Shown here: piece after piece, positions 1 to 8,660 of the stretch
How the letters are laid out: the number at the start of each line of letters is the position of its first letter
Position numbering within the stretch: the first letter of the stretch is position 1
NCBI GenBank assembly: GCA_017469845.1
Contig: JAFUFP010000061.1
Span: 1-52,805, forward strand
Direction of reading: 5' to 3'
DNA: 52,805 nt
From: Bacteroidales bacterium
Lineage (GTDB): Bacteria > Bacteroidota > Bacteroidia > Bacteroidales > UBA932
Translations under genes and position numbers: made by a program
The notes under the pieces: model-generated
Databases searched by the model: none
Told to the model about the DNA's origin: nothing
The model's input: only the letters and a program-made list of their open reading frames with translations

Positions 1-172
1 ATTCTCGTTTGTTAAGCCTGTGCACCTGCCCCGCTTCCTTTGTCCTTTGTCACAAAAATGCTAAATTTAAAACTCAAACCAAAGATTTCTTCATGAGGGA
101 AAAATCGGACACTTTTTTTCCATGGGCAAATCTAAGGTTTGATAAGTGCTTTTCACCAAAAAGAATGTTGCC

Positions 173-1276
173 ATGAAACGAAGATCTTTTCTCAAGAATG
201 CGGCTTGGGCTTCCGTATTCGCCGTGGGCGCACCACTGCTTTCCACAGGCTTCAGGAAGTATGACGGCGATACTGATTCTCCGGAGCGCATTTCCGCGTC
301 ATTGCGGTTCCGGGAAGACGGGTCTTTCAAGATCCTCCAATTCACCGATACGCATTACATCTATGGAGACCCCCGGTCTGACCGTGCCATGGAATGCGTG
401 AAGGAAGCGCTCCAGGCCGAAAAACCTGATCTCGTGATTCATACCGGAGACATACTTTTCGGACGCCCCGACCGTGAGTCCGCCTTCGAGATCATGCGGC
501 CGATTTCGGAAAGCGGGATACCTTTCGCCGTGGCTTTGGGGAACCACGACTCGCAGTACGGCTCCCCGAGGGAAGCCATCCTTTCGGTGATAAGGGCTTT
601 GCCGGGTTGCCTCAACACTGCCCCTAAAGAGGGGATATACGGCTGCTCGAATGATGTCATTACCCTTCAGCACAAAGGAAAGACAGAAAGGGTACTGTAT
701 CTTTTCGATTCGATGGACGCGGTCATTCTCAAGGGTGAAGAGGAGATACATTCATACGACTATATCCGTTATAGCCAGATAGGCTGGTACCGTAGGCACA
801 GCGAGAGGTTCACCAGGGAAAACGGCGGAACGCCTGTCCCTTCAATGGCGTTTTTCCATATACCTCTTCCCGAGATCAACGAAGCGATAGCCGACCCTTC
901 GAACCTGCTTGGGGGAAACAACTGCGAGCCTCCGTGCCCTTCAAGACTCAATAGCGGCCTTCTGGCCCAGTTCCGGGAAATGGGAGATGTCGAGGCCATA
1001 GTGACAGGTCACGACCATGACTGCGACTACGTCCTTCGTTACGGCAACATGTATTATATCTACGGACGCTACAGCGGTTGCGACACCGTCTACAACCATC
1101 TTGGAAGGGACGGAGTCAGTGAAGAAAAGATATCCGGTTGCCGCCTGTTCGAATTCAAGGCAGGGGAGAAAGGATTCCGGACATGGGTCCGCCTCCATGG
1201 CGGAGAAGTGCAGCAGGATCTATATCTTGAGCCTGATGCCGGCCTTCCCCAGACCCCAGGCGGTGGCGATGCATAA
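173..1276 (+). CDS. Secreted calcineurin-like metallophosphoesterase
   Basis: Probable extracytoplasmic phosphoesterase of the calcineurin-like (purple acid phosphatase-related) superfamily; substrate unknown. The dinuclear metal-site motifs are visible in order: D-T-H at residues 59-61, GD at 92-93, GNHD at 123-126 and GHDH at 279-282, with a further His at 229. The N-terminus (KRRSFLKN followed by a hydrophobic stretch) looks like a Tat-type signal peptide. The ATG at 173 is preferred over a GTG at 146 because the twin-arginine motif then starts the protein (367 residues). It is transcribed towards the leftward PUL, and its last 57 bases overlap the 3' end of the DUF5009 gene on the other strand. 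Fold assignment is secure; membership of the PUL system is not. Confidence 0.85.
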   Translation: MKRRSFLKNAAWASVFAVGAPLLSTGFRKYDGDTDSPERISASLRFREDGSFKILQFTDTHYIYGDPRSDRAMECVKEALQAEKPDLVIHTGDILFGRPDRESAFEIMRPISESGIPFAVALGNHDSQYGSPREAILSVIRALPGCLNTAPKEGIYGCSNDVITLQHKGKTERVLYLFDSMDAVILKGEEEIHSYDYIRYSQIGWYRRHSERFTRENGGTPVPSMAFFHIPLPEINEAIADPSNLLGGNNCEPPCPSRLNSGLLAQFREMGDVEAIVTGHDHDCDYVLRYGNMYYIYGRYSGCDTVYNHLGRDGVSEEKISGCRLFEFKAGEKGFRTWVRLHGGEVQQDLYLEPDAGLPQTPGGGDA

Positions 1277-2374
1277 CGCCGAGAAGAGGGCGCATTTGCC
1301 TACACCGACGTATCCGCTGAGCCATGAAGGTATGGTGGGGTTCAGAAAGACCCAGAAGCTGTAGAAAAGGTACGGGATCATATAGACGGTGAGAGTCGCT
1401 TTCCCCGCAGGAGAGATGGGATTCGCCCAGGATGTGATTCCTCTTTCCTCCAGAACCCTCAGAACCGTATACAGCGCCACTGAAATCCCCGAAACGTACA
1501 TGCACCAGGGAAGGGTGCCGAGATTCTTCGAAACTATCCAGCCCCTGTTCGTCAGGAATCCCGCCAACGCCAGAAGAGCGGCGATTCCCAGTCCCTTCAG
1601 GACCTTGTCCTTTCCGATCTTCTTTTCATAGATTACCGTTATGACTCCGCCGAGGGCCATTATGGCGCTGTGTCCGTTGCCGAGGTGCAGGGCTTCCGTA
1701 AAATCGTACAGGAAATTGCCTCCGACCAGTTCACTGCCGTTTTTCATCGGGGCGACGGAAAGGTTCACAAGACAAAGGGTGATCCAGACTGCGATGATCA
1801 TCCAGGGCTTTTCCCGGCAAAGGAGATAAACCGATGCGGCGAAAAGGTACATCCATCCTATCTGTCCGAGGATACCCCACCATCCTGCCCTGAAGAGTTC
1901 CCCGCTTTCGGTACGGAACGTGACGGCGAGGGCGGTAAGAAGAATCGCTCCGGTTATGCGGCAAAGCTTTTTGTAATCGAAGTCTTCGGAGTACACTCCC
2001 CAAACGAGGAAGAATCCCACCACCATCAGAAGCCAGTACACTCCCTTGTTGCCTGCCATGGGGGCGGATTCGGCATTGCAGATGAAGGCTCCCATTATGA
2101 GAAGGGCCAATGTCCTGGAAAGGATGTGGCGGATAGTTTCACCCAAAGGGGCTCCCTTTTCGAAACGCCTTTCAAGGGCATAGGGAACAGACATTCCCAT
2201 GGCGAAGAGGAACATCGGATATATTATGTCCGACAGCCCCATCCCGTCTTCCATCGTGTCGAAATGTTCCAGCCAATGCGGCACGTCGAGAACGGCCCAG
2301 AAGTCGTTCACGAATACCATCAGTGTCATAGTGAGTGCCCTGAAAATGTCCAGGGCGAGATTCCTTCTACTCAT
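1220..2374 (-). CDS. DUF5009 / HGSNAT-like membrane acyltransferase
   Basis: Polytopic inner-membrane protein of 384 residues resembling the DUF5009 / heparan-alpha-glucosaminide N-acetyltransferase (NagX, YeiB-like) group, which transfers or is proposed to transfer acetyl groups to sugars. The N-terminal segment RNLALDIFRALTMTLMVFVND followed by a charged loop and further hydrophobic helices is typical; roughly ten membrane segments can be drawn. It is the last gene of the leftward PUL operon. Its ATG overlaps the stop codon of the FAD oxidoreductase as ATGA, so translation is probably coupled. Its 3' end overlaps the convergent metallophosphoesterase gene by 57 bases. Homologues are often found with N-acetylglucosamine genes; the actual substrate here is unknown. 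Confidence 0.75.
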   Translation of the reverse strand: MSRRNLALDIFRALTMTLMVFVNDFWAVLDVPHWLEHFDTMEDGMGLSDIIYPMFLFAMGMSVPYALERRFEKGAPLGETIRHILSRTLALLIMGAFICNAESAPMAGNKGVYWLLMVVGFFLVWGVYSEDFDYKKLCRITGAILLTALAVTFRTESGELFRAGWWGILGQIGWMYLFAASVYLLCREKPWMIIAVWITLCLVNLSVAPMKNGSELVGGNFLYDFTEALHLGNGHSAIMALGGVITVIYEKKIGKDKVLKGLGIAALLALAGFLTNRGWIVSKNLGTLPWCMYVSGISVALYTVLRVLEERGITSWANPISPAGKATLTVYMIPYLFYSFWVFLNPTIPSWLSGYVGVGKCALFSALCIATAWGLGKAGIRLKI

Positions 2375-3876
2375 TCTTCAGGAGTGTTTACCCATGTTTC
2401 ATTGGCCCAGCCGACGCTGCGGCCCGTTCCTTTCACTTCACCCTTGATTCCCTTTTCCTGCAGTTCCCTGAATCCTTCATCCCCGGGAGCGAGGTCAAGG
2501 AAGGGGAGAAGGTAGCATCCCCTGTCAAGGAGGACTTTCTGCACTTCGGAGGCGGGGACTTCCGAAGGATGGCGCCCGCTTTTGACGGAGATGGCGGCGA
2601 GGGCTCCTGCCGCCTGTCCAAGTCCCATCACGACCGGCTGGAGACGTGTACCTCCGTTCATTTCCCAACTGACCGATACGGCCTTGTCAGCGATGAGGAA
2701 GTCTTCCACTCCGACCGGTACGACTACACCCAGCGGTACGCTGAATGAAGGGATTTTTCCGAACCACAGGTGCGAGAGTTCCTCACGCCTTGGGTTCTGG
2801 ACATGGTGATGGTCCACAGGATAATCACCCACGGCTACGGCCCTCGTGTAAAGGTCATAGTCGTAAGGGTTCTTCGCGGCTTCGACCCTCATGGTGTCAT
2901 GACCGGCGAACCTTCTTGCTTCCCTCCAGTAGGGGAAGAAGGGGAGTCCGTCTTCGGTAGGGTAGACGTCATCGGCTATGCCGAGATTACGGTATCCGAG
3001 TTCCGTATTCAGGAAGTATATGAATCCTAGAGTCCTCAGTTTCGCTTTGCGGACTACTTCCTCCCTCTCCGCGGGGGTCATTTCCAGATATTCGGCGAAA
3101 TAGTCATTCCCGCAGACGGGCCAGTTGATCATCATGTATCCATCCGGAAGGCGTCCGTATGAAAGCATCATTTCGGGGCTCCATAGGGTCTGTCCGAAAG
3201 GATTCATGCCGTCGATGTTTTCCGCAAGGGGATTGTCGCAGCAGCTTTTGTACAGGTCCGGATCGTATCCTTCGGGCTTCTCCATCACAACGGGGGAGTC
3301 GTACTCCTTGATGATGGCGACATATGTCAAGTCCTGTTCGGATACCCGGTCCCCGAGTTCGTGCGCCCCGACGGACAATGCGACATCTCCGAGTTCCGTA
3401 CCGTCAATGAGGATCTTCCCTTTTACGGTGGAACCGTCGGAGAGGGAAAGGACCCATCCGGCTTTCTTCTTTTCCGCTTTCAGAAGACTCGTCGAAAACC
3501 GGACATCAACTCCCGAGAATTCGGCCATGTTCCTGAAGATATCCTTTCCGACGGAAGGGTTGAAAAGGATGTTGCTCACCCATCCGCTTTTGAGCGCTTC
3601 GTATCCTCCGTATCTTGCGGCGAGCGAGTCGGTGAATTCCCCGAAAAGACCGCCCCGGAGACGGTAGTTGCCGTCAATGGCGCTGACTCCTGCGCTCGTC
3701 AGCATGCCGCCGAGCCAAGGAGTGGACTCCACTACAAGGACGGAGGCACCGTCCCTTGAGGCTTCTATGGCTGCGGCGCTTCCGCCCGTTCCGCCTCCTA
3801 CGATGACTACGTCATATGACTTCGTGCAGGAGAGAAAGGCGAGAAGGGAAAGAAGGAGTGGAAGAGTCTTTTTCAT
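2371..3876 (-). CDS. FAD-dependent oxidoreductase lipoprotein (FAD_oxidored family)
   Basis: Putative secreted FAD-dependent oxidoreductase of 501 residues. A lipoprotein signal (AFLSC, Cys17) precedes the dinucleotide-binding motif VVIVGGGTGG around residues 23-32, followed by the acidic strand end VLVVES. This arrangement fits the FAD_oxidored family that is frequent in Bacteroidota PULs. The reaction is not established; oxidation of a sugar hydroxyl is possible but is inference. I chose the start at 3876 because the signal peptide begins there; an ATG at 3885 would add three residues, and the further upstream frame runs into the MFS gene. The stop overlaps the start of the DUF5009 gene as ATGA. 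Confidence 0.8.
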   Translation of the reverse strand: MKKTLPLLLSLLAFLSCTKSYDVVIVGGGTGGSAAAIEASRDGASVLVVESTPWLGGMLTSAGVSAIDGNYRLRGGLFGEFTDSLAARYGGYEALKSGWVSNILFNPSVGKDIFRNMAEFSGVDVRFSTSLLKAEKKKAGWVLSLSDGSTVKGKILIDGTELGDVALSVGAHELGDRVSEQDLTYVAIIKEYDSPVVMEKPEGYDPDLYKSCCDNPLAENIDGMNPFGQTLWSPEMMLSYGRLPDGYMMINWPVCGNDYFAEYLEMTPAEREEVVRKAKLRTLGFIYFLNTELGYRNLGIADDVYPTEDGLPFFPYWREARRFAGHDTMRVEAAKNPYDYDLYTRAVAVGDYPVDHHHVQNPRREELSHLWFGKIPSFSVPLGVVVPVGVEDFLIADKAVSVSWEMNGGTRLQPVVMGLGQAAGALAAISVKSGRHPSEVPASEVQKVLLDRGCYLLPFLDLAPGDEGFRELQEKGIKGEVKGTGRSVGWANETWVNTPEE

Positions 3877-3901
3877 CGATGGCATTCGGGGTGCGGGATA
3901 A

Positions 3902-5305
3902 TTATTCGGCGGATTTTCTGCCGCGGTTTTTCCAGTAGGCTTCAATCTCCTCGAGGGTCTTGCCGGTGGTGTCAGGTACATGCTTGTACATTATCCACAG
4001 GTATGGTAGGCACATGAATGCGAAGAGGAAGAAGGTGCCCGAGGGAGTGAGGTTTTCGAGCATCCAAGGTGTGAGCTGACCGATGAGGTAAGTTCCGACC
4101 CAGAGCGCGAATCCGGCCACTGACATTGCGAGTCCCCTTACCCTGTTGGGGTACATTTCGCTCAGAAGAACGAACACGACCGCGCTGATGCTAATCGCCG
4201 TGCAGAACACGTAAAGGAGGAAGAACGTGAGCATGAACCAGTTCGGAAGGTTCGTGAAGGGCAGGAAGTACAGGCCTATCATGAGAAGGCATACTATCAT
4301 TCCGCCGACGCCCCACCAAACGAGCTTCTTGCGGCCGACCTTGTCTATGATGAGAAGCGCTATCACCGTCGTCAGCATATTGACGATACCCACGAGAACG
4401 GTCGAGAAGAGCGGATCCTCGAATCCCGCATCGGCGAAGATCTTCGGCCCATAGTAGAGGACGGCGTTGACACCCATGAACTGGCCGAGAATCGCTATTG
4501 CGCTTCCGCTGAGAACCGCCACGAAGATGCCGGGCTCCAGAAGGGCTTTCCATTCTGTCTTGACTTCTCCTTCAATCGACTCCTTGGTGGCTGCGAGACC
4601 TTCGGCGGCATCGGCGGGATTGCCGTAGATCTTCTGGAGGATGGCGGAAGCTCCGCCGTCCTGTCCCTTGACGATGAGCCAACGGGGACTCTCGGGAATG
4701 AAGAAGATGACGATGAGGAAGAGAAGGTCAGGAATCGTCTCACATCCGAGCATTCCCCTCCAGTATTCATTGTTGAACATCCTCGTTCCGAGTTCGGGTG
4801 AGGTGGAATCCAGCGTAGCTCCCTTCAGAATGAGGTAGTTGACAAGATATGCCAGCAGGAAACCTATCGTGATGAAAAGCTGGTAGAAACTCACCATCGT
4901 GCCCCTCACATGGGCGGGGGACACTTCCGAAATGTAGATCGGAGAAACGATGGAAACGACACCGATTCCTACGCCTCCTATCATTCTGAAGACGACGAGC
5001 TGGGTGAAATCCGAGCAAACCGCGCAGCCGATGGCGGATACCGAAAAGAGCAGTGCCGAAATGAGCATCGTCTTTTTTCTTCCGAGGAAATCGGACATCA
5101 TTCCGGCGACGAGAACGCCGATGATCGAGCCTATGAGGGCGCATCCCACATACCAGCCTTCGCCTCCGGTGGAGAGACCGAATTGCGCTTTCACTATCTC
5201 CGTGGTTCCGCTGATGACGGCGGTGTCATATCCGAAGAGGATGCCTCCTATGGCGGCTACTACCGCCAGGAAGACCACGTATGCACTGACTTTCTGAGTT
5301 TTCAT
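3902..5305 (-). CDS. MFS sugar porter (XylE/GLUT type)
   Basis: Inner-membrane sugar:proton symporter of the MFS sugar-porter family, 467 residues and about twelve membrane helices. Family signatures visible are LFGYDTAVISG in helix 1, DFLGRKK after helix 2, PIYISEVSPAHVRG, PESPRWLIVKGQ in the central loop, DKVGRKK, SEMYPNRVRG and the C-terminal PDTTGKTLEEIE. It lies only 3 bases downstream of the GHL10-type glycosidase stop and is clearly in the PUL operon, so it probably imports the mono- or disaccharide released in the periplasm. It belongs to the same superfamily as the xylose carrier at 46.9 kb but is not adjacent to pentose genes. Substrate unknown. Confidence 0.9.
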   Translation of the reverse strand: MKTQKVSAYVVFLAVVAAIGGILFGYDTAVISGTTEIVKAQFGLSTGGEGWYVGCALIGSIIGVLVAGMMSDFLGRKKTMLISALLFSVSAIGCAVCSDFTQLVVFRMIGGVGIGVVSIVSPIYISEVSPAHVRGTMVSFYQLFITIGFLLAYLVNYLILKGATLDSTSPELGTRMFNNEYWRGMLGCETIPDLLFLIVIFFIPESPRWLIVKGQDGGASAILQKIYGNPADAAEGLAATKESIEGEVKTEWKALLEPGIFVAVLSGSAIAILGQFMGVNAVLYYGPKIFADAGFEDPLFSTVLVGIVNMLTTVIALLIIDKVGRKKLVWWGVGGMIVCLLMIGLYFLPFTNLPNWFMLTFFLLYVFCTAISISAVVFVLLSEMYPNRVRGLAMSVAGFALWVGTYLIGQLTPWMLENLTPSGTFFLFAFMCLPYLWIMYKHVPDTTGKTLEEIEAYWKNRGRKSAE

Positions 5306-5308
5306 CGT

Positions 5309-6604
5309 TTACTTTTTGAAGCTGTCCCAATAATCAAACATCCTTATGTGGCAAAGGTCGAACATGAAAAGTCCGTCCGCGTTCTCATCCATGGTGCGGA
5401 TGATTTCGGGAATGAGGTCACCTTTGCCTCCGTCACGGAATCCGGGCTCGTTTCCGAGGTCGGGTCCGCTGTAGAAGGGTACATCTCCGCAGAGACGTTG
5501 TCTTCCCAGGCGCGCGAATCCTTCCATCGTCTTTTCCTTGTCTCCGTGGATGGAGTCAGAGGAGCAGTACGCCCCAAGTATCATGAAATCCACCAGGTCG
5601 GCGAATCCCGTTTCCTGGTATTCCTTCGTCGCCCAAGCGAAAGTGGGTTCCTTTTCGGCGAGGGGGTAGGAAGGGCTTGTCCAGTTGACTCCGCTGCGGT
5701 AGTATTCGCTGAACCATGCTCCGACATAGACTCCGAGTTTCACCTTCGGGGAAGTGGAGTGGACCTTTTCAACCGCCTTCTCCACGAAATCGTGTATCAC
5801 TTTGCAGCGGAAGGTCAGCCACTTCGTCTCAAGTTCATCGGGGTCCTTGTCAAGGAAGATGTGTCCCGGCTCGGTGAACACCGGCCACCTTTCGGGCTCG
5901 TGTCCGAGGAAACGGCTGAAGGCGGCGTATCCGTTTTCGGTATAACCGGCGTCCATGGCGTAGTCGTCGTAGCGGCATCTGTCCATTACTATGCCGTCAA
6001 GACCTTCGTAGGAAGCGACTTCCCCAAGCATCGTGAGAAGGAATTCCTGGACCTCGGGATTGGCCGGATCGAGGAATCGTCCTCCCACCGTATTGTTGTT
6101 GTCCGCCTGGTTCACGAGAGTACCGTCAGGCAGAAGGTCGACGGCGCACCAGTCTTTCCTTTCAGGATGGTCGAATACCATTCCCACCTTGAATCCGTCC
6201 CCGCTTTTCCATCCTCCGACCATCATGTTGACTCCGGCATGAACGCGGAGTCCGGCGTCATGACCCGCCTTTATGAAGGTGGCCAGATAGTCGAAGTCAG
6301 CGCTTCTTTCCCTGAATCCGAGTTCTCCGGAAGGGAACCATGCGGGAATCTTCTTCATTTCGGGTGCCACGGAGCTGCGGAACAGCACGTCTCCGCTTGT
6401 CGGTCGGACGTCCACCACGATGTCGGTGAAGCCCATCGCGGCTATCCTTTTGCAGTCACGCGCGATGGAATCGGCGTCATTCGCATAGGAAGGGAAATTG
6501 GCCGCTGCGTCAATCCACAGGAAATGCGGCTTTTGCGGCTGCGCCTTTTGGCTGCAGGCGACAATTGACAGAATCGAAAGCAAGAGGACAAGTAGTCGTT
6601 TCAT
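5309..6604 (-). CDS. GHL10-type glycosidase lipoprotein, copy A
   Basis: Lipoprotein (signal ending SIVAC, Cys17) with a TIM-barrel of the glycosyl-hydrolase-like 10 group (also called family 10 glycosylhydrolase or DigH-like). Conserved features are WIDAAANF after the signal, GFTDIVVDVRPTSGDVLF, the strand GLDGIVMDRCRYDD carrying a probable catalytic Asp/Glu region, and LGVYVGAW. E. coli DigH of this group cleaves denuded peptidoglycan glycan strands; whether that applies here is inference. It is a close relative of the protein at 8661-10046, so the operon carries two copies separated by a BACON lipoprotein. Length 431 residues. A strong stem-loop lies in the 121-bp leader upstream. Confidence 0.8.
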   Translation of the reverse strand: MKRLLVLLLSILSIVACSQKAQPQKPHFLWIDAAANFPSYANDADSIARDCKRIAAMGFTDIVVDVRPTSGDVLFRSSVAPEMKKIPAWFPSGELGFRERSADFDYLATFIKAGHDAGLRVHAGVNMMVGGWKSGDGFKVGMVFDHPERKDWCAVDLLPDGTLVNQADNNNTVGGRFLDPANPEVQEFLLTMLGEVASYEGLDGIVMDRCRYDDYAMDAGYTENGYAAFSRFLGHEPERWPVFTEPGHIFLDKDPDELETKWLTFRCKVIHDFVEKAVEKVHSTSPKVKLGVYVGAWFSEYYRSGVNWTSPSYPLAEKEPTFAWATKEYQETGFADLVDFMILGAYCSSDSIHGDKEKTMEGFARLGRQRLCGDVPFYSGPDLGNEPGFRDGGKGDLIPEIIRTMDENADGLFMFDLCHIRMFDYWDSFKK

Positions 6605-6654
6605 TGATGGGGAAAAGGAGTTATGTTCTTTCGGATGATTCTTGTGGATTCAAA

Positions 6655-6690
6655 CAAGATCCCAGGGGCGCAATTACCCGAGGGATCTTG
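6655..6690 (-). other. Intercistronic stem-loop in PUL operon
   Basis: A perfect 9-bp inverted repeat, CAAGATCCC at 6655-6663 and GGGATCTTG at 6682-6690, with an inner GGG/CCC pairing in the loop. It sits in the largest gap of the operon (121 bp), between the BACON gene and GHL10 copy A. In the transcript it is followed by only three U residues, so it is more likely a processing, stability or partial-attenuation element than a full terminator. It could separate expression of the surface genes from the downstream enzyme and transport genes. Confidence 0.55.
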
Positions 6691-6725
6691 CAATCCATTG
6701 ACTTTATGCGATTTTCACGGAGTGA

Positions 6726-8642
6726 TTACATCTGGAGTTCGAATTTCCTGTAAGTCGATGTCGCTGCATCCATGACATACGCCACGAGGATACCGTCTTC
6801 CTCGACAACCTTTATGTCGGTATTGCTTCCGTACTGCCAGTTGCCTTCAGTCGCGTAGTAATCCTCTTTGATCACGAGGATAGGAGCGGAAGGTTTGTCG
6901 ATGTTCATGACCCATATTGTCGACGGCATGTATCCGTCAACAGTCCCGTCGTAGTCCCAGTCAGCGAACGCGAAGTAGTTCATTCCGAGCACTGCAAGGT
7001 ACTTGTGTCCGTTGTATGTGAAGACGTCTCCGGAATTGATGGCTCCTTCCCAAGTGTATCCTGTAGTGAATGCCGTGCTCCAGGAAGCTGCGTCTCCGAG
7101 AGTCTGCGAGAAGTGGAGGTTGTAGTCTCCGACATAACCGGCGTAGAAGATTCCGTCATTGACTGAAGAGCCGACTCCTATGTTGACGCTGTGGAATGAA
7201 TCCCAGCAGTCACCTCCGTCGGTGGGAGCTACCGCGAATGCGGTGGGGTTGTCGGTAGTCTTGCCGCCACGGATTTCCCAGGCTACTGAGTATGAACCGC
7301 CTCCTGCGGCTCCGCTTGTCATGGTGAGGAGTCCGTCACCGAGGGCGTTGCCGCTGACCTTGGCGTTGTCGAGGCCGTATCCGTAGAATCCGTCATAGTA
7401 TGTGAGGATAGGCTCTCCGTAGTTTCCGGCGAGGAAGTCTTCGGCGCTCATCACGTAGACCTGCAGAGGAATCTGCTGGTCCTCTATAAGAGCCCAGGTG
7501 TCAGTGTCGATAGGGAAGTTTCCACCGGTTGTGATGATGATGTTGCCTTCGTCATCGTTGGTTATACCGGTTACATTTTCGACCGCTGAGGGGATCACGC
7601 TCAACTCGCTTCCGTCCTCCCTGCTGATGAGGTGGAATCCTGCCGTTTCGGCTTTGGGGGAGAAGATCACGTAATTGTCTCCGGCGATTGCGGTGGACAC
7701 TCTCGTGCTATTGGGGAATATGCCCCAGAAGAAGTCCATCTTCCACATCTCGACGGCCGATGCCTGTCCTTTCTGGGCGACCTGTATCATGGCTCCGAAG
7801 TCGCTGTAGTCGACGTCTTCCTTGCTGCAGCCCATGTAAATGTACTCGCTGCGTGCCGCCCCGTCATTGGGGGCGATGGTGACTGTGACGACGTCCCCTT
7901 CCTTGACGACATCAATCCAATCGGCGTCGGGAGCTTCGGCATAGAAGTCCATGTTGGTGACTGCGGTGAATGTGTAGGTCATACCTTCCACCGGAGAGGA
8001 GAGTGTTCCCCAAAGGCCTACGCCAAGTTCGTCGACGAGGTCGAATTCCGGCTCGAAAGCTCCCTGCTTTACGTTGAACACCTTCTCGATGCCTTCACCC
8101 GTGACGGTAACGTGTCCTACTCGGCCTTCCCTTCCGGGATTGAGCGCGACAGTGATCGGAATCGTAACATCAGAGAGGGCCTTGGTCTCCGTAATGGTGA
8201 TCCAGGGAACATCAACAGCCGTCTTTATGGAGACGTTGGTTTTGACGGGAAGATTGATTTCACCTCCTTCGTAGGAAGCGTTGACGTCGGCTCCGTCGAT
8301 GATTATCCCGTCCATCTGGGACTGGATGATGGTGACTGTCCTGGTCAGTGAGCCGGCCCTGAGGGTCATGGTCGCCTGACGTGAAGAGTAGTCGGTGTTG
8401 GCCATTACGGCCAGTTTGATGACGTCGTTTCCGTCTCCGCTCATTTTGGAGGCGACTACCCATTTTTCGGATAGTTCGGCTGTCCATTGGCCGTCCGACG
8501 AAACGTTGACTTGTGCGACATTCGCCTTGGAGGGTACGGTGATCTCCGAATCCCCCACATCAAGTTTTGACGCCTCTTGGGTCGTCTTGTCGCAAGCTAT
8601 GAGTGCGCCTGCGAACATGAGGATGGCGATAAATCTTTTCAT
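6726..8642 (-). CDS. BACON-domain surface lipoprotein
   Basis: Probable surface glycan-binding lipoprotein of 638 residues (signal ending ALIAC, Cys16). Three beta-sandwich modules follow one another. The first, about residues 25-110, is a clear BACON domain with DGQWTAELSEKWV and ending TRTVTIIQSQ. The second, about 112-200, ends KVFNVKQG. The third, about 205-295, ends MIQVAQKGQ. The remaining half is a larger domain resembling the C-terminal part of the DUF5018-like lipoprotein at 11086-12771 (both have an 'xxDEGGN' type strand and a late FYAGY/WFGACY segment), perhaps a propeller. BACON domains in PULs usually act as spacers or carbohydrate/mucin binders. No catalytic motif is visible. 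The gene lies 18 bases after GHL10 copy B. Confidence 0.8.
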   Translation of the reverse strand: MKRFIAILMFAGALIACDKTTQEASKLDVGDSEITVPSKANVAQVNVSSDGQWTAELSEKWVVASKMSGDGNDVIKLAVMANTDYSSRQATMTLRAGSLTRTVTIIQSQMDGIIIDGADVNASYEGGEINLPVKTNVSIKTAVDVPWITITETKALSDVTIPITVALNPGREGRVGHVTVTGEGIEKVFNVKQGAFEPEFDLVDELGVGLWGTLSSPVEGMTYTFTAVTNMDFYAEAPDADWIDVVKEGDVVTVTIAPNDGAARSEYIYMGCSKEDVDYSDFGAMIQVAQKGQASAVEMWKMDFFWGIFPNSTRVSTAIAGDNYVIFSPKAETAGFHLISREDGSELSVIPSAVENVTGITNDDEGNIIITTGGNFPIDTDTWALIEDQQIPLQVYVMSAEDFLAGNYGEPILTYYDGFYGYGLDNAKVSGNALGDGLLTMTSGAAGGGSYSVAWEIRGGKTTDNPTAFAVAPTDGGDCWDSFHSVNIGVGSSVNDGIFYAGYVGDYNLHFSQTLGDAASWSTAFTTGYTWEGAINSGDVFTYNGHKYLAVLGMNYFAFADWDYDGTVDGYMPSTIWVMNIDKPSAPILVIKEDYYATEGNWQYGSNTDIKVVEEDGILVAYVMDAATSTYRKFELQM

Positions 8643-8660
8643 AATTATGATGTCGTTGTT

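Noticed and set aside
4910..6568. Long open frame (over 500 codons) on the plus strand, antisense to the MFS and GHL10 genes
   Set aside because: It mirrors codon bias of the two minus-strand genes, crosses their junction, has no promoter and shows no family motifs. Similar long antisense frames over SusC (14277-15515), the glycosyl-lipoproteins and the nqr genes were left out for the same reason.
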